Assembly (NCBI GenBank): GCA_035541995.1
Contig: DATKMG010000452.1
Coordinates: 1 to 12,312 of the forward strand
Direction: 5' to 3'
DNA: 12,312 bases
From: DATKMG01 sp035541995
GTDB taxonomy: Bacteria > Acidobacteriota > Terriglobia > Versatilivoradales > Versatilivoraceae
In this document: one piece after another, positions 1-5,245 of the stretch
Layout: the number at the start of each line of letters is the position of its first letter
How positions within the stretch are numbered: position 1 is the stretch's first letter
The notes under the pieces: model-generated
What the model saw: the letters and a program-made list of their open reading frames with translations, nothing else
Told to the model about the DNA's origin: nothing
Databases searched by the model: none
Position numbers and translations under genes: made by a program

Positions 1-107
1 AATTCAGATGGCGTAAGGAGACCTATCTGATGATAATGGTGCAGGGTTCTAACTGTTATTCCACTCTGCCTTGCAAGCTCACCAATTTTCCAAGTTGTTT
101 GTTGCAT
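1..107 (-). CDS. MerR-family transcriptional regulator, N-terminal part (runs off the window)
   Basis: Reading leftward from an ATG at 107, the 35 visible codons give a typical MerR N-terminus: WKIGELARQSGITVRTLHHY followed by HQIGLLTPSE. This is the helix-turn-helix plus start of the wing shared by MerR-type activators, where the usual form is RTLRHYDEIGLL.PS. The gene is cut by the window edge, so the C-terminal effector domain, and therefore the inducer, is unknown. A weak purine-rich ribosome site (AAAGGG) lies about 6 bases upstream. A promoter with a 19-bp spacer around a palindrome lies at 153-183 and points at this gene, which suggests that it regulates itself. An IS1595-family element sits about 100 bp upstream. 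The family call is confident; the function is not resolved. Confidence 0.85.
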   Translation of the reverse strand, partial: MQQTTWKIGELARQSGITVRTLHHYHQIGLLTPSE

Positions 108-152
108 ATTTTTCCCTTTGTTTCTTCTTCAAATTTCTTTATTGATGCGTAA

Positions 153-183
153 ATTGTACAACCTGACGTTACGTCAGTTGCAA
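153..183 (-). promoter_or_regulatory. MerR-type promoter with 19-bp spacer and palindromic operator
   Basis: On the minus strand there is a -35-like TTGCAA (178-183) and a -10-like TACAAT (153-158) separated by exactly 19 bp (159-177). The spacer contains the inverted repeat CTGACGT-T-ACGTCAG (163-177), with perfect 7-bp arms. MerR-family activators are known to act on over-long 19-20 bp spacers by binding a palindrome between the two hexamers and untwisting the DNA. The position upstream of the MerR gene start at 107 supports autoregulation. Confidence 0.75.
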
Positions 184-210
184 TAGGTTTTGGCTTTTTC
201 CTTTATTTTT

Positions 211-233
211 GGCGCCTTAATAATTTCAAGGAG
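211..233 (+). repeat. IS1595-family terminal inverted repeat, left copy
   Basis: This 23-bp end begins GGC and contains AATTTCAAGGAG. It matches the reverse complement of 1210-1232 at 20 of 23 positions. The transposase stop codon (226-228) lies inside it. Confidence 0.8.
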
Positions 234-1157
234 CTACGAGCGTAGCCAAAAGTGAATAGAGCAAAGCCTTGCCCCGCCGGCGAACATTGTGGATGAATTC
301 AAAAAAGCCTAGATACCACGGCAGCTTTTCTTGAGAAATTCCACGATCCGGTCGTACCCAGGAGCGCAGCAACGACCAGAACCCTTCCAATGTATTGACG
401 TGCACCTCACAAAAGCCATCCCCGTCCTCATCGCGTGCAAACTCGCCCGCCCCGTGATTGACCCACTGATGAGCATAGCCCCATTCTTCCAAACGGTCAT
501 AAATATCGTACTCATCGGTGTCTATCTGGCTGCCGGGAACAACGGTTTGCGTGATCACGAGTTGGATCGTCGTTTGCTGGACATTGGGTAACATCTGGAT
601 GACCATATCCCCATTGCGTTGCAGCAGACCTAAAACCAGTGGTTTTTCGCTCGCCAACGTGCCCCGGCCGGGTTTGCCACGTAATTTTCGCCGTCTTCCG
701 GGCCGTCCTAGCCCTGCGACCACTTCCGGATGGCCTTTATGCCCGGCAGTGATGTAGACTTCGTCGCTTTCAACCTCACCGCTCAACTGGATAGGCTTTT
801 TTTTACCACGATGCCGAACCGCAGTTGCTCCGTCATAGCCTGGGCCTCACTAACCGGGAGATCCAGTTCGGCTGCAATTTGTTCATTGGAAAGATTCAAG
901 CCCATCAAGTACAGGCACACTACCCAGGTGCGCAGAGGGCGATGATGACCTTCCAAGACCGTGCTGGTGAGATCATCAAATTGTTGCGTGCAGCTTTGAC
1001 AGACATAGCGTTGTCGGTAACTGTAGCGATCATGGTGACCTCGCTTTTGGATCTGGTGGGAACCGCAATGTGGGCAAGTGACCTGATCGGGCCAGCGTAA
1101 GTCGCGAACGACTTCATAACATTTTGCATCATCAATGAGTTGTTCCAGATTGACCAT
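226..1157 (-). pseudogene. IS1595-family transposase in two overlapping frames (possible -1 frameshift product)
   Basis: The first frame (1157 to 783, 124 aa) carries the N-terminal zinc ribbon, with CxxC pairs at C28/C31 and C53/C56, followed by a helix-turn-helix-like region ending in VVKKSLSS. The second frame (786 to 226) carries the ISXO2-like DDE-type catalytic domain: GEVESDEVYITAGHKG (first Asp), DTDEYDIYD (second Asp) and VHVNTLEGFWSLLR (the His-Asn..Glu block). The join is an A8 run on the coding strand (797-804). Slipping back one base there gives ..KKKPIQLSGEVESDEVY.., the continuous sequence expected of the family, at about 310 aa in total. In frame 0 the run reads A AAA AAA, a canonical -1 slippery heptamer. 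The split may thus be programmed frameshifting, transcriptional slippage, a real one-base deletion or a sequencing error. Most members of the family use a single ORF, so I list it as disrupted. Confidence 0.8.
797..804 (-). other. A8 slippery run at the transposase frame junction
   Basis: There are eight consecutive A residues on the transposase coding strand. Frame 0 codons are GTA AAA AAA AGC, giving the heptamer A AAA AAA. A -1 slip continues as AAG CCT ATC CAG into the catalytic domain. The first frame stops at 783, about 14 bases after the run, so slippage must occur close to here. Confidence 0.65.
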
Positions 1158-1209
1158 GCTGCGATCTTATCACACCGGTTTTGTCGTTTCGAGGGTTATT
1201 TTTCGTTAC

Positions 1210-1232
1210 CTCCTTGAAATTGTTAAAGAGCC
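1210..1232 (-). repeat. IS1595-family terminal inverted repeat, right copy
   Basis: This is the reverse-complement partner of 211-233 and lies upstream of the transposase start at 1157. Its outer edge is 33 bp from the start codon of the next rightward gene. Confidence 0.8.
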
Positions 1233-1265
1233 AACAAGAATTATCTAGGATGCAGGAGGCAATCA

Positions 1266-1693
1266 ATGCCGGCTGTGAAACAGATAGAACTAAAAGAAAG
1301 GAAGGACTGGCTCCGCCGCTTTAATCGAAAGGTGACCAATCCCGTCATGATGACCTTCGCGGGCCGGCGGGTCTATACGATCATCGATCACGTGGGCAAA
1401 CATTCGAAAAACCAGTATCATACGCCTGTGCTCGGGCAACCAGGCGGCAACCAGGCGAGGACGTTTTTTTCATTCCTCTGCCATATGGCAAGGACACCGA
1501 TTGGTGTCTCAACGTTCTGGCGGTTGGTGGTTGTGTCGCCCATTGGAATGGGGATGTCTATAACCTGGCTTTTCCTCAGGTAGTGGGTGCTGAAGTCGGG
1601 GAGGAGGTCTATCCCTGGTTCTATCGCTTCCTGCTCCATCCCTTTGGAGTAAAAAAATACCTGCAGTCAAAAAGGGCACCGACTAGGGAATAA
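1266..1693 (+). pseudogene. F420-dependent nitroreductase-family (Ddn/DUF385-like) protein, frameshifted
   Basis: From the ATG at 1266, preceded by a good AGGAGG six bases upstream (1254-1259), the first frame reads FNRKVTNPVMMTFAGRRVY.. then HTPVLGQPGG. This is the conserved N-terminal half of deazaflavin (F420)-dependent nitroreductase/quinone reductase relatives. At a T7 run (1464-1470) the frame is lost. Reading on one base back gives FFIPLPYGKDTDWCLNVLAV and then a TAA stop at 1691, which is the rest of the family: the PLPYG core, W.xNVLA, and a C-terminal FPQVVGAEV..FYRFLLHPFG. The joined product would be about 142 aa, normal for the family. The lesion equals one missing base in the T run, so a sequencing error is possible. 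Family members reduce substrates with F420H2; the substrate here is unknown. The IS element ends just upstream, so the native promoter may be gone. Confidence 0.78.
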
Positions 1694-1708
1694 CCGTCCA
1701 ATCAACGG

Positions 1709-2459
1709 TTGCCTTTCAATAAAAGGCGATCTACGTCAAATACTTCTTCGGAACGACCCGAGGCCCCGGGCTCGCTGGCTGGATGGTCGATCGTTTCCCT
1801 GCTACCCAACCTCCTGACGGTCGTGGCAGGCTTGGCAGCGATCCTCCTTATTTCCGCCGGTCGGCTGGACTGGATCCAGGCCTGGGCTTTAACCCTGGCT
1901 TTTGGCGGTTTTCTGACCTTCTACGGCGTGCGGGTGCTGCGAAACGATCCTGGGCAAATGAATGAGCGTAGTCGGGTCGGGAGGAACACCAAGGCCTGGG
2001 ATAAGGTGATCCTGACTGCTTATACAGTCCTCCTGCTCGCGATGTTGGCCCTGGCCGGTCTGGATGCCGGCCGGTTCGGCTGGGCGGTGGCGCCCCTGGC
2101 GCTGCAGATTCTGGGCTGGTGCGGCGCAACCTTCGCGGGATTCGTGATCTTACCGGACTGTGATGGTGAATACCTTTCTCTCGCAGACCGTGCGTATCCA
2201 GGACGACCGCGGTCAACGGGTGATCGATTCAGGTCCGTACAGCCGGGTAAGGCATCCCATGTAGTTAGGCATCCTCGTTCTCATGATTTCCATACCCCTC
2301 CTGCTTGGTTCGCTGTGGGCATTGATTCCAGGTGCGTTGATCGGCTGTTTGTTTATCCTCCGGACGGCTCTCGAGGATCGGACTCTGCAAAGCGAGCTGC
2401 CGGCTTATCTGGAATATGCTAGGCGGGTTCGATATCGGTTGTTGCCCTCGATCTGGTGA
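1709..2459 (+). pseudogene. Isoprenylcysteine carboxyl methyltransferase-like (ICMT/PEMT-type) membrane protein, disrupted
   Basis: The first frame gives hydrophobic segments (LLPNLLTVVAGLAAILLI and WALTLAFGGFLTFYGVRVL), then WDKVILTAYTVLLLAMLALA and a further membrane span up to about 2150. An extra C near 2153 shifts the frame. Frame +1 then reads RTVMVNTFLSQTVRIQ, GQRVIDSGPYSRVRHPM and, after an in-frame TAG at 2262-2264, LGILVLMISIPLLLGSLWAL to YARRVRYRLLPSIW and a stop at 2457. The GPYxxVRHPMY.G block and the C-terminal LEYxRRVRYRLLP are hallmarks of this membrane methyltransferase superfamily; the TAG replaces the usual Tyr after HPM. Two independent lesions make a true pseudogene likely. 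The proposed TTG start at 1709 has no clear ribosome site and may have been coupled to the preceding gene, which ends 15 bp upstream. Confidence 0.75.
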
Positions 2460-2603
2460 ATGCTGCAGGGATTTTATCGAATCTCGCTAAACACCAATCA
2501 TCCGAATCTTTCGCCAGCATTTCTCATACAACTTGTGCAGGACTATGTTTTCAGTCAAGTATTCTTCGAAAGCAGATCCCGCCATATACACCTCGGTGCG
2601 GAT
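2460..2603. other. Convergent intergenic gap, no gene seen
   Basis: This lies between the end of the broken methyltransferase and the stop codon of the leftward DtxR-like gene. It contains an imperfect inverted repeat with AGATCC at 2574-2579 and GGATCT at 2600-2605. The loop is long and there is no T tract, so I do not call it a terminator. Nothing else recognisable. Confidence 0.5.
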
Positions 2604-3329
2604 CTATTTGGAGTGGTTGTTTACATTTATATCAATTTGCCATTTTGGGGGCAGCTTGTTTCCCGGACCGACTTTTACGACCTCGACCCAGAGTGAGCTG
2701 GCTAATTCGTAACCAATCACGTGATCCTCTGGCTTCATTTGCAACCGGAGTGGGCCCTTGAATGGAGCACAGCTCAACAAGTGAAACGGCATGCCTGGTA
2801 CCAATCCCAACTCGCCAATGTAGCGTAGCTTGTCGGTTTCGTGAGTCCGTACCCGGCTTATCACGCAATCCGAGCCGGAAGGAACATCCAACAAGGGAAT
2901 ATCGTTCACGACAGGCATGATCCCATCTTTGCTTGGGATTGGTTCTCCATGCGGGCATCGAGTTGGATGATCGGTCAAATCATCCAGCCTGTCTTCGATC
3001 TCTCCATTAATCCCTCGCTCGAAAACATCTGCAAGTTCATGAGCCGATGCCCAATCGTATTTCATCACCCTGACAAGAAACACCTCCACCAAGCGGTGAC
3101 GACGTAACGGGGGCATGGCTATTTTTTCGCCCTCGCCAGTAAGTCGTACTCCCCGGTATGGCGCATGCACTAAATAGCCTCCATCCACCAAGCGACGAAC
3201 CATGGTCGAAACAGCTTGGGCAGAGGCATCCACACTCGTACTCAAAAGGGATAAAGCAACTTGTTGGTAATCCTGCTGCAAACGATATATTTCAGCAGCG
3301 TAACGTTTCATTGCTGGGCTGGCAGTCAT
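2604..3329 (-). CDS. DtxR/MntR-family metal-responsive regulator with C-terminal FeoA/SH3-like domain
   Basis: The 241-aa protein has the DtxR layout. It starts with an N-terminal winged helix (about 8-72: RYAAEIYRL, ASAQAVSTMVRRLVDGGYL, LTGEGEKIA). A dimerisation/metal domain follows (about 73-130: RHRLVEVFLV, HPTRCPHGEPIP), then an SH3-like FeoA domain (about 145-217: LRYIGELGLVPGMPFHLL to HVIGYELASSLWVEV). Start choice: an in-frame ATG exists 69 bases upstream, but family alignment begins near MTASPAMKRY at 3329. Counted against DtxR with a constant one-residue offset, the ancillary metal ligands are kept (H78, E82, H97). Primary-site Met10, Cys102 and His106 become R9, D101 and R105, with only E104 conserved, so metal sensing may be unusual. 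It is divergent from an FTR1-type iron permease, its likely target. The function as an iron or manganese repressor is inferred from family and context. Confidence 0.88.
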   Translation of the reverse strand: MTASPAMKRYAAEIYRLQQDYQQVALSLLSTSVDASAQAVSTMVRRLVDGGYLVHAPYRGVRLTGEGEKIAMPPLRRHRLVEVFLVRVMKYDWASAHELADVFERGINGEIEDRLDDLTDHPTRCPHGEPIPSKDGIMPVVNDIPLLDVPSGSDCVISRVRTHETDKLRYIGELGLVPGMPFHLLSCAPFKGPLRLQMKPEDHVIGYELASSLWVEVVKVGPGNKLPPKWQIDINVNNHSK

Positions 3330-3354
3330 GTACCTATAAGAATCTCCACAAGAA

Positions 3355-3373
3355 TTTTCAACCAGGTTGAAAA
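3355..3373. promoter_or_regulatory. Perfect 19-bp palindrome, candidate DtxR-family operator
   Basis: TTTTCAACCAGGTTGAAAA has 9-bp arms around a central A. It lies 26 bp upstream of the DtxR-like start (3329) and about 118 bp upstream of the FTR1 start. DtxR-family repressors bind palindromes of this size, but the sequence is not a close match to the DtxR/IdeR consensus as I remember it, so the assignment is by position and symmetry. Confidence 0.55.
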
Positions 3374-3414
3374 CCGATATCCCGGAGAATTTAATCAAAA
3401 TTATGATAAATATC

Positions 3415-3464
3415 TAGATTATGCCTAGTGTGGAAATTATACTATAGCTTGTACATAGTTCAAA
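3415..3464. promoter_or_regulatory. Candidate divergent promoters for the iron permease and its regulator
   Basis: On the minus strand TATAAT (3436-3441) is a perfect -10, with TTGAAC (3458-3463) as a -35 at a 16-bp spacing, pointing to the DtxR-like gene. On the plus strand TATACT (3438-3443) is a possible -10 for the permease, with only a poor -35 (TAGATT, 3415-3420). The two -10 boxes overlap, so the two transcripts may compete. Assigned by eye. Confidence 0.35.
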
Positions 3465-3491
3465 TCTCAAATCAAAAGACAGGAACCGGAC

Positions 3492-4505
3492 ATGGCAAAG
3501 ATCATCCAATCACTCAAACGGCCTCTTCAAGCATTTCTTATGATCGTGGGAATGGTAATAGTTGTGGGCGTTCTAGTCTGGCAGGGAGTAACCGCCGGCG
3601 GAAACCCCGATCCAACCCTGCCGCATATCGGCAGGAATGCAGCGATTCTCAATACTGCCCTGCTCGTTTTTCGAGAAGGCCTGGAGTGTATCATCGTCCT
3701 GGCTGCGATCACAACCAGTTTTGTCGGCGGGAATCAGCCCTATCGCCGTCCGGTGGCGGTGGGCGTTGGTTTCGGATCCCTTGCCACGCTGGCCACATGG
3801 TTCATTGTGGTCGCCATCCTAAGCCAGATCAATGCTCCGGCGCTGGATATTCAGGCTGCGACAGGATTGTTAGCCATCATCATCTTGCTTCTCGTGATGA
3901 ATTGGTTCTTTCATAAGATCTACTGGACCGGTTGGATTTCCCTACATAGTCGGGTCCGTCATGAATTGGTCGCACAAGGAAATGCGGGAAGAAAGGGGAT
4001 ATCCGGTCCCTTCTGGGGACTGGTCCTGTTGGGCTTTACATCTGTCTACCGGGAAGGGTTCGAAGTGGTTCTCTTCCTGCAGTCGATCCGGCTGCAGGTT
4101 GGCACAAATACTGTCTTGGTAGGGGCAGGGCTTGGATTAATCCTTACCATGATGATTGGAATCTTGACATTCGTGGGACACCATCGGCTTCCCTATAAAA
4201 ACATGCTTGTCCTGACCGGAATCCTGTTGGGAGGTGTCTTGGTTGTCATGGTTGGCGAAAGTGTTCAGGAGATGCAATTGGCCTCCTGGATCGGAACTAC
4301 CTCGTTAGCTTTACCAATCCCCTCCTGGATGGGAACATGGTTCGCCATTTTCCCGAACGCCGAAGGCCTGGCTGCACAATTCTTTTCTGCGCTACTGGTG
4401 ATTGGCTCATACTTTGCAGCCGAGTATCTGCGGGTCTGGAGACCACGCAGCCGTGGCGAAACGCCTGCCCAACGGGCGACAACGGTGCCAACCGTTAAAG
4501 CGTAA
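3492..4505 (+). CDS. FTR1-family high-affinity iron permease (EfeU-like)
   Basis: A 337-aa polytopic membrane protein with the two RExxE iron-binding motifs that define the family: REGLE at residues 61-65 (in LLVFREGLECIIVLAAI) and REGFE at 187-191 (in FTSVYREGFEVVLFLQS). In FTR1/EfeU proteins these Glu-rich helices form the ferric iron path through the cytoplasmic membrane. There is an additional hydrophobic segment at about 13-33 before the first motif helix, either an extra span or an uncleaved signal; more spans lie at about 85-110, 123-141, 173-198, 207-227, 237-253 and 300-320. The start has AGGA seven bases upstream. No efeO or efeB partner is present in the window, so the oxidase or electron partner, if needed, is elsewhere. 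Divergence from the DtxR-like gene suggests metal-dependent repression. The gene ends 26 bp before a strong terminator. Confidence 0.9.
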   Translation: MAKIIQSLKRPLQAFLMIVGMVIVVGVLVWQGVTAGGNPDPTLPHIGRNAAILNTALLVFREGLECIIVLAAITTSFVGGNQPYRRPVAVGVGFGSLATLATWFIVVAILSQINAPALDIQAATGLLAIIILLLVMNWFFHKIYWTGWISLHSRVRHELVAQGNAGRKGISGPFWGLVLLGFTSVYREGFEVVLFLQSIRLQVGTNTVLVGAGLGLILTMMIGILTFVGHHRLPYKNMLVLTGILLGGVLVVMVGESVQEMQLASWIGTTSLALPIPSWMGTWFAIFPNAEGLAAQFFSALLVIGSYFAAEYLRVWRPRSRGETPAQRATTVPTVKA

Positions 4506-4530
4506 CTTTTCTCGTGTAATTTAATAACCG

Positions 4531-4557
4531 AACGTCTCGCCAATGCGAGACGTTTTT
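4531..4557. terminator. Intrinsic terminator after the iron permease
   Basis: A perfect 10-bp stem (AACGTCTCGC at 4531-4540 with GCGAGACGTT at 4545-4554) has a CAAT loop and is followed by a T run (4553-4557). It lies 26 bp after the permease stop and just beyond the stop of the convergent MarR gene. The AA at the left arm gives only a short T tract on the other strand, so termination is clearest for the rightward transcript. Confidence 0.88.
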
Positions 4558-4568
4558 GCTTCCAGCGG

Positions 4569-5087
4569 CTACTCTTGCTCGCCTTGTTTTCCCAATTCCA
4601 GGAAAGATGCTTCTGTAAAGTCCTGGAGCACACGCACCATCAGCTGCAACTCACTCTCATCATATCTTTGCAGGAATCGGACGAAGCCCTTCTCCATCTG
4701 CTTGTCGAAGGCACGGTGGGCTTCGTACAGTACCTTGCCCAGCGCGGTGGTGCGGAATAATATTTCCTTTTTGTTGTTGGGCAACGACTTGGTGACGATC
4801 AATTTCTTGGCTGCCAACCGGCGCGTCGCCTTGGAGACGCTGCCTCTGGGGATCCCGGCCCGCTTTGAGATCGTGATCCCGTTGACGGGTTCCGACTGGC
4901 CGATTTCATTCAGTACACGCAGCATGATGATCGTTGAATCCTGCAACAATTCGGCCAGGGCCGGGTTGTTGAAGTGCTGGGTCATCCAACGCTTCATCTC
5001 GTTATCGTCCGGCTGGAAGCGCTCGGTTAATTTTCCGAGCAGGGACAGGATTTCCGAGATCAGCGCAGGGCTTTCGATAGGGGGCAT
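4569..5087 (-). CDS. MarR-family transcriptional regulator
   Basis: A 172-aa protein with a MarR-type winged helix: about 52-62 leads in (TIIMLRVLNEIG), the recognition region is at 70-92 (ITISKRAGIPRGSVSKATRRL) and the wing at 94-115 (KKLIVTKSLPNNKKEILFRTT). Helices flanking it (about 8-24 and 117-167) would form the dimer. Start choice: a longer in-frame reading to 5174 would run through the divergent promoter and one operator. The ATG at 5087 has a strong AAGGAG eight bases upstream, so I use it. It is divergent from the oxidoreductase at 5246, and two matching palindromes lie in the shared intergenic region, so it most likely represses both genes. No conserved Cys sensor is visible in the sequence. 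The ligand is unknown; quinones or electrophiles would fit the neighbour but this is inference. Confidence 0.87.
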   Translation of the reverse strand: MPPIESPALISEILSLLGKLTERFQPDDNEMKRWMTQHFNNPALAELLQDSTIIMLRVLNEIGQSEPVNGITISKRAGIPRGSVSKATRRLAAKKLIVTKSLPNNKKEILFRTTALGKVLYEAHRAFDKQMEKGFVRFLQRYDESELQLMVRVLQDFTEASFLELGKQGEQE

Positions 5088-5147
5088 GGCAAAATCTCCT
5101 TCGGTCCTAACATGAGCAAGTATATCAAAAAGGCGGCCATCCGATGT

Positions 5148-5166
5148 ATTGTTTTTTGGAAACAAT
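5148..5166. promoter_or_regulatory. MarR operator copy 1 (degenerate)
   Basis: ATTGTTTTTTGGAAACAAT is the same 19-bp element as the copy at 5194-5212, with TT in place of CC in the left arm. It sits immediately upstream of the -35 box (5168-5173) and 61 bp before the MarR start. Confidence 0.75.
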
Positions 5167-5167
5167 A

Positions 5168-5196
5168 TTGACAAAATGGAGGGGCTAAGTTATATT
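5168..5196 (+). promoter_or_regulatory. Sigma-70-type promoter of the oxidoreductase gene
   Basis: A perfect -35 TTGACA (5168-5173), 17-bp spacer and TATATT -10 (5191-5196). Operator copy 2 overlaps the last bases of the -10 and the probable start site; copy 1 lies just upstream of the -35. This arrangement predicts a strong promoter that is repressed when the regulator binds. Confidence 0.82.
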
Positions 5197-5212
5197 GTTT
5201 CCCGGAAACAAT
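5194..5212. promoter_or_regulatory. MarR operator copy 2 (perfect palindrome)
   Basis: ATTGTTTCCCGGAAACAAT has perfect 9-bp arms around a central C. It repeats 5148-5166 with 46 bp between centres. It overlaps the -10 box of the rightward promoter, a typical repression position. Confidence 0.82.
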
Positions 5213-5245
5213 ACTCGGGCAATTCAAATTTAGAAGGAGGTTATT

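Larger units (their letters stand above)
211..1232 (-). mobile_element. IS1595-family insertion sequence (ISXO2-like transposase)
   Basis: The element is bounded by imperfect terminal inverted repeats of about 23 bp at 211-233 and 1210-1232, with 20 of 23 positions matching; both share the core AATTTCAAGGAG. They may extend 2 bp further outward (209 and 1234). The transposase reads leftward and fills the element; its stop codon lies inside the left repeat. No 8-bp direct repeat, the usual IS1595-family target duplication, is visible: the 8 bp outside each end differ. The insertion may therefore be old, or the flanks may have been rearranged. The transposase is in two frames, so this copy is either inactive or depends on frameshifting. 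Confidence 0.85.

Noticed and set aside
203..1240. 8-bp target-site duplication around the IS element
   Set aside because: The flanking octamers differ at both plausible boundaries (inside 203-210 against 1233-1240, and one 2 bp further out), so no duplication can be claimed.
2574..2605. Hairpin with AGATCC and GGATCT arms as a terminator
   Set aside because: The stem is bulged, the loop is long and there is no T tract on either strand.
2456..2761. Rightward open frames across the gap and into the DtxR-like gene
   Set aside because: They overlap antisense with the FeoA-like domain, have no ribosome site and no conserved pattern.
5088..5174. Longer N-terminus for the MarR protein, starting at 5174
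   Set aside because: It would place coding sequence across operator 1 and the divergent promoter, while the ATG at 5087 has a strong AAGGAG.
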